From Liolophura sinensis (lineage: Eukaryota; Mollusca; Polyplacophora; Chitonida; Chitonidae): 64,000 nt of DNA. Location: contig NC_088303.1 in the NCBI RefSeq assembly GCF_032854445.1, positions 29,331,501 to 29,395,500 on the forward strand. Reading direction: 5' to 3'. Positions 24,009-35,498 of this stretch are shown here, in pieces. How positions within the stretch are numbered: position 1 is the first letter of the stretch; each line of letters begins with the position of its first letter. The notes beneath the pieces were generated by a model. It had not been told where the DNA came from. It saw nothing but the letters and a program-made list of their open reading frames with translations, and did not search any database. The position numbers and the translations under genes are program-made.

Positions 24009-26038
24009 TTACCTCACTCTTTGAGTTCCAATGTCAAGAGATATGTCTTTATTGTCAGGAGACTATAACTTCCTGGGAATCATGCAGGCAAAGTGGGCAT
24101 CTTTCAGGATATAAAGCATTGTATGAACATCATTGTTTGCAGCTGGAAGCACTCTGCTGTTTCATCTAAAGACATCCAGACCTTGTGGTACATGTACATG
24201 TTTAAAGTTCTTTTATACGATGTACATGTAGATAACAAACCGGCAGAGATGAAAGCCTAATTCATGGTTCTTGAGAAACATAGTTACACAGGCTGTTAAA
24301 TCTTAAGGGGATGATCTAGCGTTACATTAAACTATAGAATATATTCCCATTGATTTTGAAGCCCATTTAGAGCCACAATGAATTAAGCATATACACGTAA
24401 CAAGGACTGTCACGTATACTGTCTCTGTCATAATTAAACCATTCAAAATGCTCATGTATGCAGAAGCTATCAAAACTGTTCCCAATGCTATATCTATAAC
24501 AAATTGTCCAAAACCTGTCTTGAAAGCATAAAAATGTTGTCCCTAGGAAGCATGAAGCCCTCATGACCTTACTGCAGGGACATCTATAAGAACATAAGAC
24601 CATGGCGCTTAGGCTCGTGTTTGTCTTTAATAATTGATGATGCCTCAACTTAACTATGACAGTGTCCCTCTGTGCTCAGCAGAAAGCGTGCTAATGGCCA
24701 GGTAAAATTCAATTCTAATTAGACACCTCATTTATCAACTGGAGAAAACACATTTGGACAGCTACTCAGCAATGTGTTGACAAGGTGAGAACTGTTAAAT
24801 GAGCTATTCTTTGCATCAAGCCATTTACACCTTCTTCTGTTTCAATAGAAGAACACCATCTTTTAAGGCATCTACAAGTACTGGCCTACAGATGTCCCTT
24901 ACTCTGTAATTTGTAGATCTACAAATCTAGAGTCCATGTAACACAGAAGCTGTGGTACATGTACTTCCCAGGGAGCTGGTTTTTTGGCAACTAGTTGCAT
25001 GTTGGTTTCCTGCTGGCTCTGTCGGGTCATTTAGGGCTTATACATCTAAAACATCACCGTAAATCTTGTAGCATATCTTTTATTATGATTGACACCTAGT
25101 AACCCTCAGGCTTAATATCACAAATTTAGACAGGATGGGAGACAAAAGTACTACTGGTCATCAAACCTTTTTTAATCCAAATCAATTTACTCCCAACTTG
25201 AGGACGCTTGTCAGAAACGTTTTCTGTTTTGGCGCTCCAACCCTTTGCAAGAACCAATCCTGGAAAGGCTTCAGACGAGAACTGCATTACCAAAGTTTTC
25301 AGTTCCCGCTGACTTCTATTATTAAATCAGCCACAGAACAGACAGTACAGATATTTGGGTGTCATGTGGAATGAATACACTACACAAGTGAAACACTTTC
25401 TTTAAGTGGCTTTATGGCGCAAAATCATAGTCATGTTGTATCTCTTGAAGATTCCTAAAGGTTTATAGGGTGATTGGCTTTGTTTTTTGTTTTGTAGGTT
25501 GCATTTCTCAAAACCAAATATGATAAAGTAATGGTAAAGATGAAAGTGTCTCTTGAGAGTAAGACCAGAGTAGTAATGGCAGTGTGATATCTGGTAAATG
25601 GTCATGTCGCAAAGTTCGTCCTCATCTTGATTTACACAAGTCGGGGTTTTATTCTGGCTGTTTATGTAAATACTTATTTATTAGCAATTTACAATGTGCA
25701 TTTGCATTTGCACTGGTGAGCGACTCGGGAGTCAATTTTCCTGCAGTATCACTCTAGCCCCTGGGCCATGAAGGCCCCAGGAAAGTCTGAGCATCGTCCT
25801 GTTATAAACATGGATGGCTACATATATATACTAATATCAGAAAATTTTGATGAAAAGAAAAAACTGATAATTTTTACGTTTCTGTTGATCATACATATGA
25901 TTTTATAAACATTTCAAATCCATACTCAGCATTATTTTTTACATATATGATGGCAGTTAGTTTTGGCAAGTCACTTACAACCTTTCCCATGAGTGCCATA
26001 CAGATTTACATATTATACTGATGAAAGGCAATGAGGTG
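24009..26038. other. Unique sequence, no gene seen
   Basis: Short frames such as 25135-25374 have no recognisable domain. The segment 25735-25785 (CTCTAGCCCCTGGGCCATGA) resembles a minus-strand SINE-A head and may be a remnant. Confidence 0.4.
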
Positions 26039-26241
26039 CTCGTAAAAGTCCTTTCTGCCTGTATCAAGACGGTCCAAAGCTGTGAACTCATTTGTTCTTT
26101 CCTTTCTTACATCACAATTATCGGTGTACTTGTGCTCATAAAACATATATGATGTACACAAACACTCCAATGTCACAGAAGAAAACAATGTGTTCTATTG
26201 TCATCTGGGCCTTCTGTGTAGCTCCTCCTCGAGTCACCCAC
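26039..26241. repeat. Dispersed duplicate A1 (partner at 42947-43149)
   Basis: Bases 26041-26221 align with 42949-43129 over 181 bp with 36 differences (about 80% identity) and no insertion or deletion. Weaker similarity runs about 20 bp further to the right. Fully conserved blocks are CCTGTATCAAGAC, ACTCATTTG, TTACATCACAA and CTCATAAAACATATATGA. Differences fall 11, 14 and 11 on the three codon phases, so there is no coding signature even though minus-strand frames look alike. Its class is unknown. Confidence 0.85.
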
Positions 26242-26257
26242 AGGTCTTCAATAAATA

Positions 26258-26336
26258 TTAGATTGGACATACAGCACCACGAGAACTGCTGACGATGCAA
26301 GGCCGCACATGAAATGACATTAGATTGGACATACAT
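26258..26336. repeat. Direct repeat of ATTAGATTGGACATACA
   Basis: The 17-mer occurs at about 26258 and again at about 26319, roughly 60 bp apart, just beside duplicate A1. Confidence 0.85.
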
Positions 26337-26410
26337 CTTCAGTAAGAGTGAGGCATACAATCTACAAAGCCAGGGTTGAACCTGCACCTATGTGATTTGA
26401 CTGACTTACT

Positions 26411-26603
26411 GAATTTAAGTTTTTATACCATACTCAAGAATACTTCACTCACACGATAGCGACCAGCATTATGGTGTAAGAAAACTGTACAGAGTCAGGG
26501 GAAACCCACGACAATCAGCAAACTGCTGCAAGGCATTCCCAAGCACGGCACCTCATGTGTCTTAGCAGTTAAAGACACACATCTTAACCACTCAAGCTAT
26601 ACA
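26411..26603 (-). mobile_element. SINE-D: SINE-A-type 3' domain with a different tRNA-like head
   Basis: On the minus strand the 3' half matches SINE-A (GTGGGTTTCCCCTGACTCTG, CCATAATGCTGGTCGC, GTGAAGTATTCTTGAGTATG). The head instead reads TATAGCTTGAGTGGTTAAGA then TGTGTCTTTAACTGCTAAG, unlike the GGCCTCCGTGGCTCAG head of SINE-A. The (AAAT)n tail is lost. This is a mosaic of known modules or a separate subfamily. Confidence 0.65.
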
Positions 26604-28519
26604 TACTAAAAACATTTCGTCTAGACAAGTAAAATTATAGTACTTATGGATGAATGTATAGATGAGCATACCCCAACTTATTTCTTAATTAAGTTTCAAA
26701 CCAACTTCAGCTGAACTGTGTTTTTGCCACATGTAGCTATCGCGTATATGATGGGCCGTGCAGCTTCATCATGTCTTGTTTATACAACCAGCCAATCTAA
26801 TCAACGGGGTGTCTAACTATTTATATATAGCCTGGTAGATGTAACATGATGTGACTGTCAGTTTTGAGGACTAGGATACATATCTGCGGACATTCGCCTG
26901 GGTCCAGCTGCCAGAATGTGGCTCCAATTTGGCCATCACGTGGGACAATTGGGAACCAGAGATTGGCCATTCTCTCAGATAACATGGGATCAGCTGCCTG
27001 ATGATTATATATCATTCTGAAACGAGTTATTGATGGTACAACAACGGATACAAGTCTCATCATCGCATCAATCAAGCATAAGGCAGGATCAGGACACGTC
27101 CTTGTGCTTGTGTCTTGATCTTATCACTGCTGAATTCTACACGTAAAACTACCAGGTGTTCACATAAGAAACTGGAATAAACATCTAAACCGAGTATATG
27201 CCATAACATAACAACTTAAACTTGTTGAATGTCTTTCTGAGGAACTATTTAGATTTCTTCCAAACCAGAAATTCCTATTTTTCTCTGTCTCTGACAGTTT
27301 CACAGATTGTGGTAGATTTATTGTAATATAACTGAGATGACATTGACACCTATAAGCAAGTGCAATATTAAGTTTAGCAAAGCCATTTGGGGTATTAAGT
27401 CCATTTTGGGGTTGCTGAACACAATCATGTATCATACAGTGCGTGTAAAAACACATAAATTTTTACCTGAAACATTGCAAAAATTATTTAGAAAGAGAGG
27501 CTGTCAAAAAAAGTCACCAATCAGTCCAGGCAATGGGAAGTTTTCAGTCTTTGTTCATATGGCCTGTAACAACAAATTATGAAAAAGCAATACCAATACC
27601 TCCAAGTCCCTCAGGCAAAAAGGAGCACGAAAACAAAAATGATGGTGAAAGTTTGACACAATTTAAAAAATAGGTTACGGGTTAAGAAGTGCGACTGATG
27701 ACGATAAATGTCTGCCAAAAACAGGATGCTGTCACATGATGACACATCGCATCAAAGGAACATTCTTTTTATTTCTTACCAGTATACATAAATGTTTATT
27801 ACATCAAAAGGTGTGTAAATAACAATGCTGAGTTGTGTATAGACAATATAAACTTTTAATTAGACATACGCTCGTCGAACAACATAGTTTAATTGTATTT
27901 GTGAAAAAACAATCCTGCTTTTGTTCACTGCTCCAAAACAAAAACTAGAACAATGCATATGATTAGATTAAAAGTTAAACCTGCTTGTGATTAAATTAAT
28001 TGAAATTAACTTTTTCTTTGGATTTGCTTCACCCTTAATGGAATAAACCTATTGTTGCATGACATCATCTCTTGTTAAAAGCGAATCCTTCATTAATGGT
28101 GTATTTCGCTGAACAAACTCAAAAAATGCTGAATTTCTTTCTGGGGTATGTCCCTTTTTAAGGCCAATGTATTTGACTTCCAGGACCTATCATTATATGT
28201 ACATTATATCAGCCTTGATTAAAGATTAAGATTTATCTAACATTTGTATGTTGAACAATTTCTTTTTTCAATTTCTTTTACTTACATTATACACGAATGC
28301 ATTATTCCTTTGTTTTTATTGCTTACCTCAGGCACCTGCTTGTGAACAATATAAGTGGGCAACTGCTATAATCACATGTTACTGTAACAGTATGCATGTA
28401 AGTTACAAACTTACACTGATAAGTGACATATATTAAAGGTGAAAAGTAGTGTCACAAAAAGATGTAACTGTCAATGTTAATAAGCGTCCAATAACCCCAT
28501 GTACACAAATCAGACACAA
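26604..28519. other. Unique sequence, no gene seen
   Basis: Minus frames at 26821-27075 and 27160-27456 have no recognised domain. Confidence 0.45.
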
Positions 28520-28910
28520 ATTAGTGAGGTGAATACCAGCACTATAAAACGTGCTAGACAAAGATAACCTTGGCCGAGTCCTGCATTACCACAGGTTAAG
28601 TACAGCATAACAACAGTTACCCTATTAGTCGAAACGCAAGCCTTACATCAAGGTTAATATAGCAATGCCACAAGAGTAGACATGCTACTTAATGGTGAAG
28701 TACTGTATTAAAGTTACCCTGACAGAGCCAACTATGTGCACCTAGACATGTTCTACTAACTGAGCTCTGACAGGTACTAATATTGTGTGCAGATAATTGA
28801 GGCTGCAGTCAGCTCCTCTGATGTCGGTGTGCGCAGGCGACTGTCCGCGTGTGGGTCTTATCAGTTAGAGTCATCTCTGCGTTACATCACCCCCATGGGA
28901 CTGATTACTG
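28520..28910. other. Slightly GC-richer unique block
   Basis: It contains ACAGGTTAAG, GACAGGTACTAAT and GGCGACTGTCCGCGTGTGGG, with no repeat family. It resembles the other CAGGT-rich blocks. A regulatory role is only a guess. Confidence 0.2.
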
Positions 28911-29120
28911 GTACACCCTATTAACACTACCTTGGCCCCAGCCCATCAGAGCAGAACTGATTTCATGGTCAATTCCAAGTCACACCACTGAGAAGGTTTT
29001 TTCTTTTTCAGATGAAATAAGGCTTATATATGACATAGTGCAGCATAAACTCTGGTAAGAATTTCAGAGTTATTTTACAAGGTACACCAACACCACACTG
29101 ATACTACATGTTCTTTTCAT

Positions 29121-29302
29121 GGGGCTTCTATGGCTGAGTGGTTAACGAGCTAGCAATGACCTGGGAGCCCCTTACCTCTGAGTTCAAATCCAGCTCATGC
29201 TAGCTCATGGGAAGGTCAGCCAGCAACCTGCAGGTAGGCTTCTCCTGGTTTCCTGGTACCTGTGCTGGCTGCCGTTTTATAAGTGAAATGTTCTTGAGTA
29301 GG
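29121..29302 (+). mobile_element. SINE-A, plus orientation, internally shortened
   Basis: The head GGGGCTTCTATGGCTGAGTG has an A-box-like TGGCTGAGTGG, and the B box is GTTCAAATCC (about 29183). Then come CCAGCTCATGCTAGC, GGAAGGTCAGCCAGCAACC and GTGAAATGTTCTTGAGTAGG. The GGTCGTGGGTTTCCCC block is reduced and the A-rich tail is absent. Confidence 0.8.
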
Positions 29303-29384
29303 TTGGTAAAGTCACTGAATTAATGTTCATTTTTCTTAACAGTGGAATGGGGTTTTGCTGAAGAAAAACTTAAAACATACTTTA

Positions 29385-29455
29385 TATATTTATTTACTTG
29401 ATTGTTTAAAGTCATACTCAAGAATATTTCACTTCTATAATGGGATCCCGTCAAC
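29385..29455 (-). mobile_element. SINE-A 3' fragment
   Basis: TTTATTTACTTGATTG, then GTCATACTCAAGAATATTTC and ACTTCTATAATGGGA match the SINE-A tail and 3' domain. The match stops there. Confidence 0.75.
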
Positions 29456-29545
29456 CGTCTTGACCAGAGAGCCCTTTGGCAAGTTAACTCTCACCACGTG
29501 TGAGATATTGAAGAGTAACATTCTTTTCTTTACACCATACAAGCA

Positions 29546-29756
29546 AAGCAGCTATTAAAGTTTGTCAAAAAAAACATGCATTTTTAGACAAATAAATGTC
29601 AAAAACTATTACTTTTGGTTGTGAAACATTCATATTCCAATATGATATCATTCTACCTTCAAAGCAAACCTTAAAATTTCTTTCTAGGATTAGAACTCTT
29701 TTCAGAATCAGGCACACTGAGAATCTTTATAGTCATGGACATAATTTCAGGTTTAG
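29546..29756 (+). mobile_element. MITE-2 copy
   Basis: Shared blocks with the family are ACAAATAAATGTC, CCAATATGATATCATTCTAC, TTAAAATTTCTTTCTAGGAT and TCAGAATCA. The right terminus GACATAATTTCAGGTTTAGC corresponds to the inverted repeat, and the left terminus (TATTAAAGTTTGTC) is diverged. Confidence 0.65.
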
Positions 29757-29931
29757 CACTTCTACAGTCTTTAAAAGTGTTTGTTTTTGGAAGCATCAGG
29801 TATCAAAACAGCTGGTACCAGATCTGATAAGACTCTTATCTTTCTAAACATCTACGCGTAACTAGTTGTCCATAGTTAATATATGGGAGATAATGTTCTA
29901 CATTATTCATTTCACTAGTCCTTAGGCATGA

Positions 29932-30270
29932 GTGAGTGAGTGCTTGGGGTTTAACGTCGTACTTATCAATTTTTCAGTCATAGGACGATGAAGGAATCCT
30001 TAGAGTGCATGAAATGTGTCATCTTGTTGCAGGATGGATTTCCACCGCTCTTTTATCTAGTGCTGCTTCACTGAGACGCCTTACCGTGGGCAAGTAAGAA
30101 GCGCCGCCCGAGCCATTCTACTGATACGGGTAAACCAGTCATTGCACTATCCCTTTCATGCTGAACGCCAATCGAGGAAGTGACAACGTCCTCTTTTAAG
30201 GTCTTAGGTATGACTCAACCCCAGGAATGACCCTGGATCTACTGCTCCCCAAGCGGACACTCTACCATCT
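29932..30270 (-). mobile_element. SINE-B, slightly 5' truncated, with 14-bp target duplication
   Basis: On the minus strand it ends in GTTAAACCCCAAGCAC(TCAC)n and starts within the tRNA head at TAGAGTGTCCGCTTGGGG, so about 30 bp of head is missing. GTCCTTAGGCATGA flanks it perfectly (29918-29931 and 30271-30284). A perfect long duplication points to a fairly recent insertion. Confidence 0.93.
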
Positions 30271-30613
30271 GTCCTTAGGCATGAAGTAGTGCACACTAAC
30301 GAGAGACCATTATTACTGGAGGGCATTTGTGATCTTACAGGATCTTTATTCACACCTTTGATCTCCATTTTACTGGTAGGAGCTGGGGGTTGAATACTAT
30401 GAATAAAAGCACTTACGGTAATTACGGTTAAAAAGTCCATATACTAATTACCTGCCAATCTCAAACTTGGTAAACACTCAAGAGGAAGGTTCTTTTACAA
30501 TACAGCTCCTTTTTAATTAACAAAATTTTCTACCCAGCAGCAAATTTTATACAAACTTCATGTGAACCATATTGCCCCTTTAATTCAAAATTAGTATGTT
30601 TAGTTAAGTACTA

Positions 30614-30829
30614 CTGTAATTCTTCAAACTTTTCACAGGTTTGCAAACCGTGTATTCAAGCCTATTCTGCAGGCATCATTTTGTGCAGACTGATGAAACT
30701 ATACTTTTTGTGAAGCCCTGAAACTGGCCCACCCAACCACTGTATTTTTGTCTCCAAATCAATTCAAAAATGTGCATCAATTGTACTGAATGCTACTCTT
30801 TCAAATGTGAAAAAGTTGAGGAATTAGGG
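30614..30829 (+). mobile_element. MITE-1, best-preserved copy with TA target duplication
   Basis: The left terminus CTGTAATTCTTCAAACTTTT pairs with the right terminus, whose reverse complement is CCCTAATTCCTCAACTTTTT. The inverted repeat continues with TCACA on both sides, about 25 bp in all. TA lies immediately outside on each side (30612-30613 and 30830-30831), the duplication typical of Tc1/mariner-type elements. There is no transposase, so it is non-autonomous. Confidence 0.8.
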
Positions 30830-30831
30830 TA

Positions 30832-32451
30832 GTACAAACTGTCTCTTTTTAAATATGCACCCAAAGAAGGTTCTAGAAGGACTCTTTTTTATCATATTAA
30901 CAATAAACCAGTCAAGAACAGAACAAGGGTTATGCTTCACAACATGGGAGCAGGAAACACTGCATTGGCCTATATACAAATATACAGAGACCACTGTTCA
31001 TCACACAGACGTACACAACAGACATACCCCCTCAGGTATGAAAACTAAAATCCAGGTTAGCTTTTGTGGTGTGTCATTTTACCTACCTTTCAATGCACAA
31101 TGTTTTTTTATCGGTTTGTAGACTATAATAGAAGTTGATCTCCTTTAATGGTACTTTGTGGGCAATGTAGGGTAAGGGGGTGTTTTGTTAACTTTTGTAA
31201 GGCTAGATTCATTTCACCGACCTGTATGGAAGGACACAAAACCTTGTTCACCTCATCAGCAAACCAGAGCACACAATACACATGTATCTCCTGGTGAGCC
31301 TATCAAAAAAGCTTTCAAATGGTAATACACAAACTGTAAAATATTTTCTAGTAACTTTTTTGGAAAAGATATTCTATCATCCCTCTGACAACGAAAGTGT
31401 GATGAGATGAGCAGAGGGCAAATACGATACAATCCAACAAATTCATTCAAACTCAAAGCTTTACAAGTCTGAAATAGTGTGACTTATTTTTAAAAAATTA
31501 AATTCTTAACAGCCTTAGATATAATACTGTGAAAGCCCAGATTTATCATCAGATTTTTTTATCTAAAAGGATAGATGAAAAGGAAGTCTAAAACAAAGTT
31601 TTAATGGAAATGAAGAAAGTTATGCGAAAAAATGAAAACAAAAAATTCATCTTTGAGGCATATTTTATATCTCTTCATACCTGCTCTAATTTATTTGCAT
31701 TTTCCATCAATGGTCGCAAATTTTCAGAAATGACCCCATGTACTGATGAACTTACAGTAAGCACAGGTCCTGCTTACTTGTAGCTCACATCTACGCCCCA
31801 ACTCTTCCTCTCAAGACTTACTAGAGTTGTTTTGACAGCTATGACCAGTGATGTCACCAATGCAGGCAACTTACATGACTATTTGGCTATTTGCAAACAC
31901 TGTATTCAAAGCACCTAAATTTCACTCTAAAATTCACTGCCACCTTCACATATGTACCTAACAAGCTCCCTGCTACAAGACCACTGCTGATGTACCAAGA
32001 GATTTTGAGTCACAAACCTTTATACTGTTTAAGAGCCAATTTAAGTTCAAATTATTTGCAGCTTACATTGATCAAATAGCAATTTTCTTTTCTTTTCTTT
32101 TTTTTTTCATTTACACATACTTCGCCAAAAAATCTAAATCTTGCAATCATGATGAACACAGATACATATAAATAAGGTGCAAAACATACATCTTCAAAGT
32201 TAACTTAGATCTGGTTGCAAGGTTACCAAAGAGTTCGCCTGTAGGAGACACATGCATGCGAAACTTCAGCTCAATACATAAAGAACTGAAGTCAAACAAT
32301 TTGGTAACTTATGGTAATGAATTTGCACACATAGCATCAGTAATGGAATGTCCCCCTTGTGTCATTGTGCTCTACCTGAGTTCAACACCTGCATTATACC
32401 CCCCACACATTGTTTCACATTGATTCCAATATACACAGGACTCTAAGTCTT
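30832..32451. other. Unique sequence, no gene seen
   Basis: No domain-bearing frame. A T-rich run lies near 32090-32108. Confidence 0.45.
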
Positions 32452-32793
32452 GAGAGACCGGCAATGATGGCTCGATTGGTAGAGCGTTCACTTTGGGGGC
32501 GACACATCCAGGGTCAATCCTGGGTCAGCTAAAGGCCTCAAAAGAGGAAGTTGTAGGTTCCTCGGATGGCGTTCTGCATTAAGAGGACAGTACGACGGCT
32601 GGTTGATCCGCATCAGTATAACGGCTTGAGTGACATGGCTAAATTGCATTTGTTCAGTCGTCTCAGTGAAGCAGCACTAGATAAAGGAGCAGTGGAAATC
32701 CGTGCTGCAACAAGGAGGCACATTTCACGTACATGCACTCTTAAGCACTCCTTCGTCGTCGTAAGCCCTAAGCACTCATTCATTCACTCGTGA
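32452..32793 (+). mobile_element. SINE-B copy with deletion near the 3' end
   Basis: The head GAGACCGGCAATGATGGCTC has a B box GGTCAATCCTGGG (about 32512). The body is collinear with the copy at 20538-20894. About 35 bp covering the GACTGAAAAATTG/GAGTACGACG module is missing, because CGTCGTCGTAAGC joins directly to CCTAAGCACTCATTC. No convincing target duplication was found. Confidence 0.88.
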
Positions 32794-32911
32794 GTTTGTA
32801 ATGTACGGTATTTAGTATGCACAGAGCAAATGAACGATGGAACATCCCCCTCATGTTACTGTTCTGTACATGTGTGGAAAAACCTCATCTTAATATCTGC
32901 AGTGCTTTTTA

Positions 32912-33159
32912 TATATTCATTTGATTGGTGTTTTACGCCATACTCAATAATATTTCAGTTATATGACGGCGGCCTGCATTATGGTGGGAGGAAACTGGGC
33001 AGAGCCTGGGGGGAAACCCACAGCTATCCACAGGTTGCTGGCAGACCTTCCCACATACGGTCGGAGAGGAAGCCAGTACAAGCTTGAACGCATTGGTGAG
33101 AGGCTCCTGGGTCATTACACTGCGCTAGTGCGCTAACCAACTGAGCCACGGAGGCGCTT
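32912..33159 (-). mobile_element. SINE-A, near full length, with 12-bp target duplication
   Basis: It runs from TATTCATTTGATTGGTG to a well-preserved head whose minus-strand reading is GCCTCCGTGGCTCAGTTGG with an intact A box. The B-box region is partly deleted. CAGTGCTTTTTA (32900-32911) and CAGTACTTTTTA (33160-33171) flank it, with one mismatch. Confidence 0.92.
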
Positions 33160-33171
33160 CAGTACTTTTTA

Positions 33172-34537
33172 AGACATCACCAACATTTTGTATAGCAGTG
33201 CTGTCCCTGTTATTAGACGCCATGCAAAGCTTGAGGTGTGACATAAGCTACCTATGTCTCCACTTTATAGAGATAAGCTAAAAATCACGAAAACATTTTC
33301 CAAAACATTTTTTAACTAAAAAGACTGGATACTTAGTAAAATTAGAGTGTTACCATGTAACAGAGATTCATGATTCAGACATTTAACTAATTTAATATAA
33401 TTAGTGACACATGCTCATACATTTATGAATATAATTAAACTACACATGTAGCAGTGTAAAAACAGGCTAACAGTCTCAAAATGTGTCGTAAGATTTACAT
33501 TACATTCATTGCAGGCAGGAACTTAGGAGGTATCTAAGAGTCTCGAGTAGTAAAACTGCCCTGAATTGGAACAAACAAGGGTCCACAGTCCTCACAAACA
33601 AGATTTATAGTCAAAGGCTTCTGAAAGAAGACCAAAGCTTAAGGCACAACTTTGTTTACCTCAATCTATTAACCAAGTTTGCAAAGAGGTGAATCTGAAG
33701 CAAACAAAGCTGGCCCTTTCTGGTGACATTTGGGTCACTCTATTCTCAAATCACAGCTCTAGATTCACACAAAGCGGGCCAGGGTTTAAGGTACATATGA
33801 ACTAGCTCCAACTTATGACAATACACACGAAGGTAAATACTGTATGTCAAACCACAGGCCAGTATTTTTAGTGGTAAGAAATTCAGGTATGGAAATCATT
33901 GTGACCAATCATTGTTGTAATTCCTCAACACAAAAACTCTCATGTACATGAACATATATCATATGGACAGAAACATAAAGATTATTTAATATTTTGCGCA
34001 GATAAAGTATGGGGAAGCATGGCTTTGATAGTTCAGTTTTAAAGGAAATATTTGTATTTTCCAGAACAGCACTAATTGAAGGCCCTAATCTCCAAAATAA
34101 AGATAGAAAAAACATCTAATTCATGCACCAGACTGGTTTTTTTAGTCTCAATGCCTAACTACAAAAAACCCAGATTTTTCCACGCTTTTCAAGGCATGGA
34201 AAAAGTTACTTTCAAATTCCAGGCTTTTCAAAGTTTTCAAAGATCGTGCAAACTTGGTCCTCCACAGCTGAACAGGTGTATTAATCAGACTAGTCAGGTA
34301 CAAAGACTAACAATACCTGGCCTGATAGATTTACTCACCTGTTATGAGAAAGGCAACACTGCTGTATGTGCACTTAAACATCTGTATTAATCGCTGTGTA
34401 ATAAGAGCCATATAATCTGTTTAGGCAAACCTCAAGCTGGCAATCACACTTATTTTTTGCCCTTTTCTTGTGAGTCAATTTATCAATTTGTTTGTTTGAG
34501 ACATTACTGAAATGTACCTGGCTAGTCTCGTTGAATG
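33172..34537. other. Unique sequence, no gene seen
   Basis: A 104-codon plus frame at 34076-34390 has no recognised domain. CAGGTGTATTAATC and ACTCACCTGTTATG lie near 34273-34345. Confidence 0.4.
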
Positions 34538-34603
34538 TGACTTATTTGATTAGCGTTTTACACCGTACTAAAGAATATTTTACTTATATGGCGGTGGCCG
34601 GGA
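34538..34603 (-). mobile_element. SINE-A 3' fragment
   Basis: CTTATTTGATTAGCGTTTTA, CACCGTACTAAAGAATATTT and TATGGCGGTGGCCGGGA match the SINE-A 3' domain. The match ends at about 34603. Confidence 0.75.
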
Positions 34604-34814
34604 CAGTGAATGTTTGTACGTTCTCATTAGACCCACAGACAGCAATTCAGCCACAGCATGATCAGGATAAAAGCCTATCAACAAGGCATTCAGAGACTCC
34701 CACCAGCTCGCCTGCTATAGCAGTCAACCAGACAATGGAATCAGAACAAAGATAAAAGTCGTAAAGTGTTGTGGTGGTAAAGATGTCGTCATGGGGAGTT
34801 TGTGCACAAAATTG

Positions 34815-35056
34815 AGGAAGTGGTCTTTGATATGCAAATTGTGAACTGCATGCAGCAATCCGTGAAAAATTCCAACACTGTGAATGGCTGAGCAAATGTT
34901 GAGCTATGGTAGTAAAAAAACTTCACTCGCTGGAATGGTCTTTGATATGCAATCGCTTCCCATGATTGGTTATCCGTGTACTATGGGCGGCCAATGCAGC
35001 CCTCGGATTGGCTGAGCAAATACTCAGCTGACAACAGTCAGTGTCTGCATCATTGG
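34815..35056. promoter_or_regulatory. Duplicated CCAAT/octamer block, possible promoter
   Basis: TGGTCTTTGATATGCAA occurs at 34821 and 34936, and GGCTGAGCAAAT at 34886 and 35010, so a unit of about 115-124 bp is present twice, much diverged. The left unit contains the octamer ATGCAAAT (34832). The right holds a GC box GGGCGG (34985-34990) and CCAAT or ATTGG elements at 34964, 34991 and 35006, with another at 35052. Such spacing suits NF-Y. No TATA box or open frame of a known gene follows on either strand, so promoter activity is speculative. Confidence 0.3.
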
Positions 35057-35498
35057 TTTAAACATTTCGTCACAGTACAGGAAGGCACCGACCAGTGTCA
35101 TAGGGTCCTAGTACTAATAAAGATGTGGAAAGCTTTCTACAGATACTGTGCATACCAGATAAATTTGTATACACCAAGGTAAATTCTTACGCTCTACAAA
35201 TCTGGTAAAGTATCTAGAGAGTCAAAAAGTGCATAAAAATTGTTGCCCTACATGAAACTTTTCTTGATTACAAAAATGGTAAAAGTGGCAAAGTCCATAA
35301 ATCTCATAATCAATAAAGTCACAGAAAGCCTGTATACAAGAAACTGTTGCCTGCATGGAGGCTTAATTTCTAGAGAACTTGTTTAGTACAGAAAACCAAT
35401 AAAACAGTTCAACCTTCCACCAGTAGGCACTTGGTAGATGTACACAGGCGAAAAGAAATATAAACAAAACATAACTTTCTATCGCTGTATGTTTGAGA
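35057..35498. other. Unique sequence, no gene seen
   Basis: Nothing recognised. Confidence 0.4.

Noticed and set aside
26366-26382. GGTTCAACCCTGG on the minus strand as a tRNA T-arm
   Set aside because: No A box or stems at the right distance. Similar lone B-box-like words at about 17330 and 2522 were rejected for the same reason.
26136-26387. Minus-strand peptides of duplicate A1 resemble those of duplicate A2 in two reading frames, suggesting paralogous exons
   Set aside because: The 36 substitutions fall 11/14/11 over the three codon phases, stops occur in both frames on both copies, and no domain is recognisable.
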